64,000 nucleotides of DNA from Akkermansia sp. RCC_12PD. Lineage in GTDB: Bacteria > Verrucomicrobiota > Verrucomicrobiia > Verrucomicrobiales > Akkermansiaceae. Positions 1-10,037 of this stretch are shown here, in pieces (positions within the stretch are counted from its first letter, which is position 1; each line of letters starts with the position of its first letter). The DNA lies in contig NZ_CP143889.1 of assembly GCF_036417355.1 (NCBI RefSeq), positions 1,736,001-1,800,000 on the forward strand. Direction: 5' to 3'. The notes below the pieces were generated by a model. That model had not been told where the DNA came from and ran no database searches. It saw nothing but the letters and a program-made list of their open reading frames with translations. The translations under genes were made by a program, and so were the position numbers.

Positions 1-1
1 G

Positions 2-2431
2 AACCTGGCCGCAGAATGTCCTTACGACCTAGAGGAAGGCGTCTGGCCCGACATGGCGGCTTCCACCGCCATGGAGGGGGTGCTGGGAAGCGGAAGCGCC
101 AGGTATTTCCGCGCAGGCATAGGTACTGTCATGAGTGTGCGCGTGGGTGCGCATGTGTACGATGTGAAGGTCGTCGGCATCGTGAAGCAGGCAAAGGCAA
201 CGCCCGGCGTCATCATGGGGCCGGGCGGCATGGGGGGCGGTCCCGCTTTTTCCTCCCTGTTCGTTCCGGCAAGCGTGTGTGAGAAGATCACGGGGCGGCC
301 TTTTGTTCCCAATCTGATTTATGTGCGCCTGAAGGAGGGGGTGGACAAGAAGGAGTTTGTGGAGAGTTTCCGGGAGAAGCTGTCCAGGGCTTCCGCTGCC
401 GTGGCGGATACGGATTCCATCATCCAGCGGCTTTCCAGTGACCGTTCCGTGCGTCAGCAGAAGGATAGTGCGGAAATGTCCGTCTGGCTTGTCCTTTTTT
501 CCTGCGTTTTTATTATTTTCACCACCTTGAGTATCGGCGTCAGCGAACGCACGCGCAGGCTGGCCCTGTTGCGCGCCCTCGGCATGAGCCGCATGCAGAT
601 TGCCCTGCTGATTGTGGGGGAAGGCCTGTTCCTGTGCATTCCGGCCCTGCTGGGCGGCTTGGCCGCCGGGTTCTGCCTGGTGTACCTGCTGGAGGAAGGT
701 TCCTCCACGCTGCCTTCCCTGACCTGGACGACGGCACTGGCCGCGGCCGCGTGCGCCGTAGGCGGGGCTTTGCTGGCCTCCGTGATTCCCGCCTGGCGCG
801 CTTCCCGCCAGTCTCCGCTGGAGGCGGCCGTTCCTTCCGCCGGATTCATGGGGAAGGTGAGCCGTGTTCCCGCGTGGTCCGTCCTAGCGGGCCTTGCGTG
901 CGTGGCGCTCCAGCCCGCCGCCCTGCTTCTTCCGGGACTGGAGGTGGAGACACGTAAATGGATGTTCGTCTGGCTGGGGTATCCCGGCCTGGTTGTCGGC
1001 GCCCTGTTTCTTGCCCCCGCTTTCGTCCGCGCGACGGAATGGGCCGGGGCGTGGCTGACGGGGCTTCTTCTGCGCGTGCCCCATGCGTTCCTGCGGGTCC
1101 AGCTCAGCCGCAATCTCAGCCGTTCCGTGGGAACGGCGGTGTCCATGTCCGTGGGGCTTTCCCTGTTTGTGGCCGTGCAGACCTGGGGATATTCCATGCT
1201 GGTTCCTTTTTCTCCGGATTCTTCCACGCCCGGAACGCTGGTTTCCTTCCTGCACACGGAGTTCCGGCCGGGAGACGTACCTGAGTTGATGGCGCGGCCC
1301 AGCCTGAAGAATGCCCGGATGTATCCCATTTACGTGGATGAACCGGATATTTCCCCGGAACAGATGAAGAGCCCCGGCTTTTCCGGCATGCGCAACCGTT
1401 CCGTGGTGCTGGCGGGAATTCCCGTGGAGAAGATGGCGGAGGGGAAAGATCCCCTGTTCCAGCCCGTGTTTGTCTCCGGCAATCCGGAAGAGGCCTATGC
1501 CATGCTGAAGTCCACCCGTTCCCTGCTGATTCCGGATACGTTCGCACGGACGGTAGGCTTGAAGGCGGGGGATGATTTGATGCTGGTGAATCCTTCATCC
1601 CGGGGGAACCACCCGGGGAATGCGTCTGAGGGCGGTTTGCGCGGGGCGCGGGTTGGCGCTTTTTCCGCCCCTATGAAGGGGGAACCCTGGAAGGTGGCCG
1701 GCATTGTCTCCTTCCCCGGCTGGCACTGGCTGACCAAGACCAGCGGCATGCGCGTGCGCCGCGGCGGTTTTGTGGCCGCCCTGGCTATTGCGGATGAACG
1801 CTGGCTCAAGGAGGATTACGGCCACCAGGGGTTCCAGTTTATCTGGGGGGATACGGCTCCCGGCGTGACTAATGTGGCGCTTCAGGATGATTTGGGCGAG
1901 TTCGCCCTGATGAAGGCCCGCGAGCGGGCGGGAGGGGAGGAAGGCGTGAAGCCGCTGGTGAAGGCTCTGACCCGGGAGAGCCTGGGCGGCAGCGTCACCA
2001 GCCGCGGGGACAGCGTGATTTTTACCATGAGTCAGCTTCCGATCATCATGATGGTGATTGCCGTGCTGGCGGTTTTGAATACCGTGCTGGCCTCTGTTCA
2101 ATCCCGCCGGAGGGAATTCGGACTGATGAGGGCAGTCGGCGTGCCGGGAGGGATGGTGATGCGCATGCTTTGGGCGGAGACGCTGATGATTTCCCTGTGT
2201 GCCATCATCATGAGTCTGGTGCTGGGCGTTTTGGCGGCCTGGTGTTCCATCCAGATTCTGGAGTACGGTTATCACTTCGGCATTGTTACGCCTCCCATCA
2301 CGATGCCCTGGGCGCATCTGGGGTATGCCGTGCTTCTGGTGCTGACCCTTTCCACATTGGCCTGCCTAGCGCCTGCCTGGCGCATGAAGAGGGCTTTCGT
2401 GACGGATTTGCTTTCAGCGGGCGAACGGTAG
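2..2431 (+). CDS. MacB/FtsX-type ABC transporter permease (5' end outside window)
   Basis: The frame is open from the first bases, so the true start lies upstream and the first Met at 53 is probably internal. It is the integral-membrane part of a MacB/LolC-type exporter. Two FtsX-like blocks are visible. The first (about 480-800) has hydrophobic segments around the motif SERTRRLALLRALGMSR. The second (about 2030-2400) has the matching SRRREFGLMRAVGVPGG. Between them lies a second set of membrane segments and a large periplasmic stretch of the MacB_PCD kind. The duplicated layout fits the roughly 800-residue two-unit permeases that work with a separate ATPase moving lipoproteins, peptides or drugs. 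The ATPase partner is not in the window; it may lie upstream. Substrate unknown. Confidence 0.85.
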   Translation, partial: NLAAECPYDLEEGVWPDMAASTAMEGVLGSGSARYFRAGIGTVMSVRVGAHVYDVKVVGIVKQAKATPGVIMGPGGMGGGPAFSSLFVPASVCEKITGRPFVPNLIYVRLKEGVDKKEFVESFREKLSRASAAVADTDSIIQRLSSDRSVRQQKDSAEMSVWLVLFSCVFIIFTTLSIGVSERTRRLALLRALGMSRMQIALLIVGEGLFLCIPALLGGLAAGFCLVYLLEEGSSTLPSLTWTTALAAAACAVGGALLASVIPAWRASRQSPLEAAVPSAGFMGKVSRVPAWSVLAGLACVALQPAALLLPGLEVETRKWMFVWLGYPGLVVGALFLAPAFVRATEWAGAWLTGLLLRVPHAFLRVQLSRNLSRSVGTAVSMSVGLSLFVAVQTWGYSMLVPFSPDSSTPGTLVSFLHTEFRPGDVPELMARPSLKNARMYPIYVDEPDISPEQMKSPGFSGMRNRSVVLAGIPVEKMAEGKDPLFQPVFVSGNPEEAYAMLKSTRSLLIPDTFARTVGLKAGDDLMLVNPSSRGNHPGNASEGGLRGARVGAFSAPMKGEPWKVAGIVSFPGWHWLTKTSGMRVRRGGFVAALAIADERWLKEDYGHQGFQFIWGDTAPGVTNVALQDDLGEFALMKARERAGGEEGVKPLVKALTRESLGGSVTSRGDSVIFTMSQLPIIMMVIAVLAVLNTVLASVQSRRREFGLMRAVGVPGGMVMRMLWAETLMISLCAIIMSLVLGVLAAWCSIQILEYGYHFGIVTPPITMPWAHLGYAVLLVLTLSTLACLAPAWRMKRAFVTDLLSAGER

Positions 2432-2526
2432 TTTTTTCAACGGGTGGGCCAGAGGACTGGCCGCTTTTAAAGCGGCAGGGGAAGTGTCTTGCTTTGAGGC
2501 AAAAGTAACTGGACCATATTTTTAAT

Positions 2527-3401
2527 ATGGTTCTTCCAACAGATTTTACCCCTTTCCGGAACAGGGGATGTCTTGGGTGCCGTCTGTGGCTGGCGATTGC
2601 CGTTCTGGCGACCATGTACTGCTGGCTGGCATTTACGGGGACCGTCGCTTCCGCTGCGCCGGGGGATGATTGGATCAATTCTACAGCGGTGGGAGAGACG
2701 TTTGACAGCTTTCCCGCGACGGCTATATCCAGCCTGGATGGACATTATGGTTTCTTTGCTGCTTCTGCCGGAGATGCGGAGATCGTGGACATGAGCAGCC
2801 GCGGGTTTGGCCGCAGTTTGAAGATTAACGGAGCAAGTGGAAGTGTGTCTGCCCGCAGCATAACGCTGCATTTTTCTTTTCCCCTGGAAGAGGAGTCTCC
2901 CTGTGCGTTCCGTGCGATGCTGGGTGGACGGCTACAAAGAATGCCGATTGGCTGGTCATTGAGTCCGTGGAGGGAACGGATGGGAATGGAACCATTTCCA
3001 TTTCAGCGCAGGCCAACGGCGGAGTTTCCACGCGTACCGCGGCCTTGACCGTTTCTTCCTTCTTGGCATCCAGAGATGTTCTTGTGGAACAGAGAGGCGG
3101 GAAGTTGACGTGGAATGAGTGGAAGAAGGACAAGATCATCGGCAGGGACCCCTCCAATTCCCAGACCGGACCCGGACAGTCTGCCGCAGGTGACGGAGTG
3201 CCCAACCTGTTGAAGTATGTTACGGGAATGGATCCCCTGAAGCCGGCCGGCAGTCCGGTCAGTATTTCTGAGAAGGATAACCGCCTTCTGATGACGTGGC
3301 CGGTCAATGAGGAGGCCGTCGGGATTTCCCTGAAAGTGGAAGCTTCCTCCAATCTGAAAGATTGGACAGAGTCTTATGAAGTCACTGTTCCCGGAGAATA
3401 G
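2527..3401 (+). pseudogene. Secreted BACON-domain-like protein, interrupted by a frameshift
   Basis: The first part (2527 to about 2913) has a signal-peptide-like hydrophobic segment ending near SAAPGDD, then beta-rich sequence. The second part, in another frame (about 2913-3401), continues sensibly: CDAGWTATKNADWLVIESV, then NGTISISAQANGG and RTAALTVS, a BACON-like pattern. After it come a Verrucomicrobia-style DGVPNLLKYVTGMDP motif and a C-terminal strand region with SSNLKDW. Joining the frames needs one missing base, best placed near 2911-2913 (CGT to TGC). BACON domains commonly sit on secreted carbohydrate- or mucin-binding proteins; the role here is inferred. No long homopolymer marks the break, so real decay is as likely as error. 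Confidence 0.6.
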
Positions 3402-3475
3402 AGGCGTCCGGGCCGGACGCAGATGTTGGAAGAAAAGTTATTGATAGTTGTTTTCCAGATAAGTATGGTATTTTC

Positions 3476-4279
3476 ATGCCTGTGGAAATGAAATATTATT
3501 ACCATACTTCCGACGGCGAATTGCACGGTCCTGCAGAGTTGGATTTTCTGGTCCGTGAAGTGAAGTGGGGTGGCCTGCCGGATTCTCTAATGGTCCGCTC
3601 TGAAAACAGTGGCGAGTGGATTTCTCTCGCGGAGGTCGTTCAAGGGAATACTTCCGTCGGCTGGCCCTTGGATGTCATGTCCGTAACGCCGGAAGAGCTT
3701 GCCCGGATGTCGCGCTGGAAACGGTTGTGGTATTATTACCGTCGGTCCTGGAAAATGGCATTCGTGCTTGAAGGCCGGGCTTCGCAGCAGGAATGCATGC
3801 ATGTTTTCCTGTCCATGACGCTGGCGGATTGTCTGGCATTCGTGGCCGCGCCGCTATTGAGCGGATTGATGCTGGCGTTCCTGTTTCCGGGGAAGGTGAG
3901 CGAGTCCGTTGTCTTTTTCACCGGAGGGACCATTGGTGTTTTGTTATGTCTGCTGGTCGTCATTCAATCTTTTTCCCTCTGCTGGAGAAGATTGCATGAT
4001 TTATCGCTGCCCGGGTACTGGGTCTTTGCGCTGCCCGTCGTGTCTTATGCAGGTAATTGGCTGATAACGTGGCTGCTGGAACATGCGGGGATATTGATCC
4101 CCAGGACCGGAATGATGCATTATCCGGGCATTTCCCCAGCACTTGCATTTGTGGCTGTCGTTTCAGTCGTGGTCTCCTTAGTCATCATCGTTTTGTCCCT
4201 GACCTGGATTGTTGCGCTGCTGGGAATGTTCCGCGGTATGGAGGGGGAAAACAGGTACGGCCCGCGTCCGGAGATGTGA
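3476..4279 (+). CDS. GYF_2 / DUF805 membrane protein
   Basis: 267 residues. The N-terminal 55 residues form a GYF_2-like domain (YYYHTSDGELHGPAELDF; then a Trp at residue 45). After a basic linker, a DUF805-type integral membrane domain has four hydrophobic segments at about 105-130, 140-165, 175-205 and 220-250. The family pairs a small cytoplasmic adaptor-like domain with a four-helix membrane domain; its biochemical role is unknown. Directly downstream, 4318-4431, is a short copy of the same 5' end, so this gene has been partly duplicated. The start is supported by homology of the first residues with that copy. Confidence 0.8.
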   Translation: MPVEMKYYYHTSDGELHGPAELDFLVREVKWGGLPDSLMVRSENSGEWISLAEVVQGNTSVGWPLDVMSVTPEELARMSRWKRLWYYYRRSWKMAFVLEGRASQQECMHVFLSMTLADCLAFVAAPLLSGLMLAFLFPGKVSESVVFFTGGTIGVLLCLLVVIQSFSLCWRRLHDLSLPGYWVFALPVVSYAGNWLITWLLEHAGILIPRTGMMHYPGISPALAFVAVVSVVVSLVIIVLSLTWIVALLGMFRGMEGENRYGPRPEM

Positions 4280-4317
4280 GGCACGGTTGGTTCCATCCTG
4301 AAAGGAGGAGGGAATGA

Positions 4318-4431
4318 ATGAAACGGTACTATTACCGTACTTCCGACGGCGAGTCGCACGGCCCTTCAGTTCTGGATTTTCCGGTCCGGGAAGTCCGCTA
4401 TGGGCCGCTGTCTCCGGAGTTGATGGGTTAG
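4318..4431 (+). pseudogene. Truncated duplicate of the GYF_2 domain of the preceding gene
   Basis: A 37-residue reading frame with a strong ribosome-binding site (AAAGGAGGAGGG just upstream). Its protein, beginning MKRYYYRTSDGESHGP and continuing LDFPVREVRYGPLSPELMG, is a close relative of the first 37 residues of the neighbour at 3476 (YYYHTSDGELHGP, LDFLVREVKWGGLPDSLM). It ends at a stop where the parent continues, and no DUF805 helices follow. It is most simply the remnant of a tandem duplication. Because the ribosome-binding site is intact, a translated micro-protein is possible. Confidence 0.65.
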
Positions 4432-4941
4432 AGAGGGCGGAGTGTCGGGAAAGCATTGTGGGTGCATTGGACAATTCAAGTGATTTAAAGCCTTTTGAAA
4501 GGCCGGATGTTGGTAGAACAAGCCGTCGGGAAAGTGGAGGAAGCTGTTATATTGCTGGTTCCGTTCCTGACGCTTGACGATATTTTGTTCACATGTTCCT
4601 CCCATAAGGAGACTGCCTGAGCGTATCGGTTTTCCACAGGAGTTTTGCCCCGGCTTGGTGGTTTTCTTTCTTATAATTCCCAGGTGGTTTGAGACGCTGC
4701 CGTTTGTGGGCTGCCGATTATTTTATGGTTTTATTTTTCCCTGGGATGCAGGCGTTTTCACGATGCCGGGGTGAGCGGCGCGTTGCCGGCGGCGGCATGG
4801 TTAGGGGTGATTTTTCCGGTGTGTTGCCATTGGACAGCCTGATGGGGGAGTCGTTTTTGAGCTCGTAGGCGTGGTTGATGTTCTGGACATTGTCCGTGCT
4901 TTTCACCATATTGCTGACGGAGAAGAGAGGCAAAAATCAGC
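4432..4941. other. Gene-poor interval (about 510 bp)
   Basis: No convincing gene. On the minus strand about 4762-4933 reads like the tail of a degraded gene: a frame containing VQNINHAYELKNDSPIRLS and, one frame over, HAAAGNAPLTPAS ending in a stop. This is weak and reported only as a possible remnant. The plus-strand open stretch at 4574-4774 has no recognisable domain. Confidence 0.35.
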
Positions 4942-5598
4942 ATGGGCCTTTTCCTTCACAAAGACGGTATGAAAAAGAAGATTGACGTAGATTCATGGCC
5001 TAGAAAGTCACATTACGAGTATTTCCAGACTTTTGACTGCCCGATGTTTTCCATTACGTTTCCCGTCAGGGTGGATGCGCTGTACCGTTATGCTAGGGAG
5101 AATGGGCTGTCCTTTTTCGCCGTGTGCATGTTTGTGCTGCTGAAGGCACTGAATGAGGTGCCCCAGTTTCGGCAGAGGGTGGAGGATGGGGACGTGTGGG
5201 AGTATGAGTCCGTGGATGCCCTGGTTCCGGTTCTGGCCGCCGACGGGGAGTTTTCCCAGATTGTTGTGGAGTACCGGGACAGTCTGTCCGTTTTTCTGGA
5301 ACATGCCCTTCCGTTGATTCAGGCGGCCAAGGGTGAACCCGCCCGTGCGAATCCCTGCCACCGGACGGATATTGCCGTGTTCAGTTGTCTTCCATGGATG
5401 CCGTTTACGCAGGTAGCCAGCGCCTACAGGTCTTTCCGGGGGCAGTACCTGCCTCTGATTCACTGGGGAAAGATGGAACCCGATGCTTCCGGCAGATTGA
5501 TGATGTCCGTGGCCGTTCAGGCCAATCATGTATTGGTGGACGGTGTGCATGTTGGGAATTTTTATAAAAATATTGAGTATTTGTGTTCTCGATTTTAA
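4942..5598 (+). CDS. Chloramphenicol acetyltransferase-like (type A CAT family) protein
   Basis: 218 residues, the usual CAT length. It has the family opening (KKKIDVDSWPRKSHYEYF), an internal ALNEVPQFRQR block and the catalytic motif NHVLVDGVH near the C-terminus. The family general base is the His of HxxxDG, residue 196 from this start. CATs move acetyl from acetyl-CoA to the 3-hydroxyl of chloramphenicol as trimers. Chromosomal CAT-like proteins in gut bacteria are often uncharacterised, so drug resistance is not proven. Family members usually begin nearer Met10 (4969), but only the upstream ATG has a purine-rich stretch before it (GAGAAGAGAGG). It stands alone, with the four-helix gene 11 bp downstream. 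Confidence 0.85.
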   Translation: MGLFLHKDGMKKKIDVDSWPRKSHYEYFQTFDCPMFSITFPVRVDALYRYARENGLSFFAVCMFVLLKALNEVPQFRQRVEDGDVWEYESVDALVPVLAADGEFSQIVVEYRDSLSVFLEHALPLIQAAKGEPARANPCHRTDIAVFSCLPWMPFTQVASAYRSFRGQYLPLIHWGKMEPDASGRLMMSVAVQANHVLVDGVHVGNFYKNIEYLCSRF

Positions 5599-5609
5599 GA
5601 TAGGGGCCT

Positions 5610-6311
<702 letters not shown>

Positions 6312-6345
6312 AATTCTCTATAAATTCTTCAATTGTTCCAGAATT

Positions 6346-7320
6346 TTAATTTCCGGCCAGGCAGCCCGGGCAGTTTTGTACCCAGTGACCGGGGGATATT
6401 TCCGCCAGTTCCGGTTCCCGGTCTTTCAGGCATAGTTCCGGTTTGCCCAAGGTGTTTCTGGGGCGGAAGCTGCATCCGGAGGGGAGGTGCGTCATGTTGG
6501 GAGGCAGGCCGGGAATGGTGTAAAGGGGGGCTCCCTTGGCGTGTTGGCCGGGGATGGATTTCATCAGAGCTTTTGTATAGGCGTGCCGGGGATGTTCCAG
6601 GAGTTCCCCGGAGGAGGCGCTTTCCACGATGCTGCCCGCGTACATGACGTTGATGCGGTCCGCATACTGGCGCACCACTCCCAGGTCGTGCGTGATGAGG
6701 ATGACGGCGGTTCCCATGTCCTGCTGTAGTTTTTTGATCAGGTCCAGCACCTGTTTCTGAACGGTGACGTCCAGTGCGGTGGTTGGTTCGTCCGCGATGA
6801 GGATTTCCGGCTTGGTGATCAGGGCCATGGCGATCATGACGCGCTGCCGCATACCTCCGGAGAATTGGTGCGGGTAGGCGTTCATGCGCTGCTCCGGGTC
6901 CGGTATGCCGACAAGGGAGAGCTGTTCCAGGGCTCTGGCCAACGCTTCCTTTTTGTTTATTCCTTCATGGATGACGAGCGGTTCCGCAATTTGTTCCCCG
7001 ACGGTCAGATACGGATTGAGGGAGGTCATGGGGTCCTGGAAGATCATGGAGATGCGCCTGCCCCGGATGAAGCGAAGTTCTTTTTCCGAACATTGGAGCA
7101 GGTCCGTTCCGTCCAGCATGGCGGAACCGCTTTCAATGCGGCCCGGAGGCATGGGAATAAGCCCCATCATGGAGTAGCAGGTGACGGATTTTCCGGAGCC
7201 GGATTCCCCCACGATGCCGAGCGTTTCCCCTGGCGCTACATCAAAGGATACGTTTCTTACCGCCCTGACGATGCCCGCCCTGGTGTGAAAGGAGGCGCTG
7301 AGGTTCCTGACGGAAAGCAT
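6346..7320 (-). CDS. DppD/OppD-type peptide (or nickel) ABC transporter ATPase
   Basis: 324 residues. Walker A is GESGSGKS (about residues 38-45), the Q-loop is in [10 protein letters not shown], the signature is [15 protein letters not shown] and Walker B is [12 protein letters not shown]. Then come a switch His (LITHDLG) and the C-terminal oligopeptide-transporter extension ([13 protein letters not shown]). These subunits pair with an OppF-like ATPase, two permeases and a binding protein; none is adjacent, so partners must lie elsewhere. In the C-terminal cysteine region the usual CxFxPRC reads CSFRPRN, so the second Cys of the presumed iron-sulfur motif is missing. It lies downstream of der on the same strand and converges on the four-helix gene. 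Confidence 0.88.
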   Translation of the reverse strand: MLSVRNLSASFHTRAGIVRAVRNVSFDVAPGETLGIVGESGSGKSVTCYSMMGLIPMPPGRIESGSAMLDGTDLLQCSEKELRFIRGRRISMIFQDPMTSLNPYLTVGEQIAEPLVIHEGINKKEALARALEQLSLVGIPDPEQRMNAYPHQFSGGMRQRVMIAMALITKPEILIADEPTTALDVTVQKQVLDLIKKLQQDMGTAVILITHDLGVVRQYADRINVMYAGSIVESASSGELLEHPRHAYTKALMKSIPGQHAKGAPLYTIPGLPPNMTHLPSGCSFRPRNTLGKPELCLKDREPELAEISPGHWVQNCPGCLAGN

Positions 7321-7338
7321 GCCGGAGAGGGGGAAAGG

Positions 7339-8742
7339 TTAGTCGTTACGCACGCGTGAACGGGCGGAGAAGATGACCGGAATGCCGGGGGCCGGGTAGT
7401 TTTCCCGGATTTTGTTGCGCAAGTATTGGGAATAGCTATCCGTAAGCAGGTTTTTGTCATTGACGAAGAGGACGTAGCGCGGTACCGGAATGGTGCTGTA
7501 TTTGGGGTCCACGGCCGTGGTGACATAGTAGATTTTAAGCCGCTTGGCAGAGCCACTGGAGGTACCGGGCGGGTTCATCTGCTGGGCAAGCTGGATGAGG
7601 CGGTTGAGCTGTCCCGTGGTGGGTAGCGCGGTGGATTCCCGGCGGATGCGCGTGATGACCTTGAAGATGATTTCAATACCTTCCGATTTTTTCGCGGAGG
7701 TGGTGATGAACGGCGCGTAGTTGATGAAGAAGAGCTCCCTGCGCACTTGTTCCTCCACTTCCACCATGCGATCCTTGCGCGGGGCGTTCGGGTGGAAGAG
7801 GTCGAATTTGTTGACGATGATGATGCAGGGTTTTCCTTCTTCCGCGATGATGCCGGCGATGCGGCGGTCCTGCTGCGTGATGCCCGCCGCGATGTCAATG
7901 ACCAGCAGGCAGATGTCCGCCCGGCGGATGGCTTTTTCACTGCGCATGGCGGAGAAGACTTCCACGGAGGTGTCCCGCCGGGAACGCGGGCGCATTCCGG
8001 CCGTGTCAATCAGAACGTAGGGCTGCCCGTCATGCAGGTAGGGGATGTCAATGGCGTCGCGGGTGGTTCCCGCTACGTCTGAGACGATGGTGCGCCTGTC
8101 CTGGAGGATGGCGTTGACCAGTGAGGATTTGCCCGCATTGGGGCGGCCTACGACAGCTACCTTGATGGGGGGGGCCGTTTCCGTGTCTTCTGCCAGAGTT
8201 TCCTCCATTGCTTCTTTCAGGGGGGCCCCTGCTTGCTTGAGAAAGGAGTCCAGTTTGGAGGCCAGTTCCGAGAAGCCACGGCCATGAGCGGCGGAGAGGA
8301 AGATGTAGTCGTTAAATCCGAGTCCGGAGAATTCCCCCAGGTTGAGGTCCTGTTTTTCGTGGTCGGCCTTGTTGAGCAACAGCATGACCGGAACTTCCGA
8401 TTTGCGGAGATGGTCCGCGATGCTTTGGTCAATGGGGGTGAGGTGGTCCCGGCTGTCCAGCACGAAGAGGATCAGGTCCGCCGTTTTCATGGCTATGTCC
8501 GCCTCAGCGGCTACCTGTTCCGCAAAGCCGTCGCCCAGCCGGGCCCCGATGCCGCCCGTGTCCATAAGCTTGCAGGCATGGTCCGTGATTTTGCAGGGTG
8601 CGCTGATGCGGTCGCGGGTGACGCCGGGTTCATCATGCACGATGGCGATGCGCCTGCCCGCCATTCTGTTGAATATGGCGGATTTCCCGACATTGGGCCT
8701 GCCTACGATTGCAATGGTGGGGACGTGCTGCATGCACGCCAT
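7339..8742 (-). CDS. der: Ribosome assembly GTPase Der (EngA)
   Basis: 467 residues with the diagnostic tandem G domains. The first P-loop is GRPNVGKS near the N-terminus with DEPGVTRD, DTGG and NKAD. The second is GRPNAGKS near residue 200 with DVAGTTRD, DTAG and NKFD. A KH-like C-terminal domain ends the protein. Der acts in the cytoplasm in late 50S subunit assembly and is generally essential. The start may be the Met three codons in (8733), which places the first beta strand at the usual distance; neither start has a clear ribosome-binding site. It lies between an lptF-like gene (66 bp upstream) and the DppD-like ATPase (18 bp downstream). Confidence 0.95.
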   Translation of the reverse strand: MACMQHVPTIAIVGRPNVGKSAIFNRMAGRRIAIVHDEPGVTRDRISAPCKITDHACKLMDTGGIGARLGDGFAEQVAAEADIAMKTADLILFVLDSRDHLTPIDQSIADHLRKSEVPVMLLLNKADHEKQDLNLGEFSGLGFNDYIFLSAAHGRGFSELASKLDSFLKQAGAPLKEAMEETLAEDTETAPPIKVAVVGRPNAGKSSLVNAILQDRRTIVSDVAGTTRDAIDIPYLHDGQPYVLIDTAGMRPRSRRDTSVEVFSAMRSEKAIRRADICLLVIDIAAGITQQDRRIAGIIAEEGKPCIIIVNKFDLFHPNAPRKDRMVEVEEQVRRELFFINYAPFITTSAKKSEGIEIIFKVITRIRRESTALPTTGQLNRLIQLAQQMNPPGTSSGSAKRLKIYYVTTAVDPKYSTIPVPRYVLFVNDKNLLTDSYSQYLRNKIRENYPAPGIPVIFSARSRVRND

Positions 8743-8808
8743 GATACGGAAACGATCCGGGCAGTTAAAGACAATTCCGCGCCAACGGAAGACGGCTCCT
8801 CAGGAACC

Positions 8809-9906
8809 TTACCCCTTGTGCCTGGCCTTATTGTGAAGGTAGAGGGCAACAGCTATCGTGATGACGTTGGGAAGCCACAGCAGGATATAGGGCAACACGG
8901 TTCCGCTTTTGCGGGACAGGTCCGCGAAGATGAGCGCCACAAAGTAGAGGGAGGCGATCAGGATACCCATGGCAAATCCCGTGGAAGTGTCTTTCCGCCG
9001 GGTGTTGATGGCCAGGGGCACTCCGATGAGGGCAAAGACGATGCAGGCCAGGGAGAAGGAGGCGCGCCTGGGCAGTTCCGTGGCGAATTCCCGCGTTTGA
9101 TTTTCATTCAGGTAGCCAGGGGTGTTCAGGGCCTCCCTGATTTCCTCGTTGGTGAATCGGTTGGCCTTGATGCGGCGGCCGGAATGCCTGTCCGTGCTGA
9201 TGCTCCTGGGCATTTCATCCACGACCACGCTTCTGGAAATTCCGTTTTTTTCCTGCGTGGTGACGAGCGTATTGAACAGATGAAGTTCAAATATCTTTTT
9301 TTCCGGGGAAAAGTGGTAGGTAACGCGTTCCGCGTGCAGAGCTACAGCCGGGGATTTGTCCGAGGCTTTTTGGTAGATATGCATGCCATAGATGAGCTTT
9401 TCCTCCGGTATATGCTTGTCAATGTAGATTTCCTGGTCGTCGAATTTGGTGATAGCCTGTCCTTCACGGAGCAGCCCCTCCGGGTTGATGGAGGCCGCCT
9501 TGATCAGCAGTTCGGAGATAGCCTGCTTGGCGCGGGGCGCCAGGTCTATGTTGATCCAGTAGCAGAGGCCGGAAAGGGCAATGCCGATGGCGATGGCGGG
9601 CGCGCTCAAACGCCACAGGCTCATGCCCGCCATGCGCATGGAGGTGAGCTCGTTGTCAGAGGCCAGCCTCCCGTACACCAGGAGTACCGCAGTGAGGAAC
9701 CCCCACGGGATGGAGAACATCAGGGAGAAAGGAATTACCTGGAAGATGAATTCCATGACAATGCTGAAGGGGGCTCCGCTTTCCACCAGAAGCGGTCGCA
9801 GTTCCTTGAACAGGTTTCCCAGCAGAAGCAGGGCGCTCAGGGACATTACCCCCAGGACTGTCACCCCCAGTAATTGTCGGGCAATGTATCTGTCAAAGAT
9901 TTTCAT
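8809..9906 (-). CDS. LptF/LptG-family lipopolysaccharide export permease
   Basis: 365 residues with the YjgP/YjgQ layout. The N-terminus is MKIFDRYIARQLLG, followed by three membrane segments (about 12-110), a periplasmic beta-jellyroll (about 120-270) and three further membrane segments ending in LHNKARHKG. LptF and LptG form the membrane part of the ABC transporter that lifts lipopolysaccharide from the inner membrane to the Lpt bridge. Only one copy is present here, so the second permease and LptB must be elsewhere. Which of F or G it is cannot be decided from sequence alone. Confidence 0.88.
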   Translation of the reverse strand: MKIFDRYIARQLLGVTVLGVMSLSALLLLGNLFKELRPLLVESGAPFSIVMEFIFQVIPFSLMFSIPWGFLTAVLLVYGRLASDNELTSMRMAGMSLWRLSAPAIAIGIALSGLCYWINIDLAPRAKQAISELLIKAASINPEGLLREGQAITKFDDQEIYIDKHIPEEKLIYGMHIYQKASDKSPAVALHAERVTYHFSPEKKIFELHLFNTLVTTQEKNGISRSVVVDEMPRSISTDRHSGRRIKANRFTNEEIREALNTPGYLNENQTREFATELPRRASFSLACIVFALIGVPLAINTRRKDTSTGFAMGILIASLYFVALIFADLSRKSGTVLPYILLWLPNVITIAVALYLHNKARHKG

Positions 9907-10037
9907 GCAGTAAAACCGTGCGTTTTATTCTGCCCGAAGCCTGGAGACAAGTCAATCACGCGAACAGCACAATCCATATGCGCGTGGGAGCGGACGTATA
10001 TCCGGACGGCATGGGGTGCGCCCGGAAAGAGGTTGTC

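Noticed and set aside
2455-2490. Palindrome GCCGCTTTTAAAGCGGC after the permease gene as a terminator
   Set aside because: There is no loop or T run; it may be a weak hairpin but support is too thin.
8233-9873. 546-residue plus-strand frame opposite der and the LptF-like gene
   Set aside because: Crosses two real genes in antisense; no homology seen.
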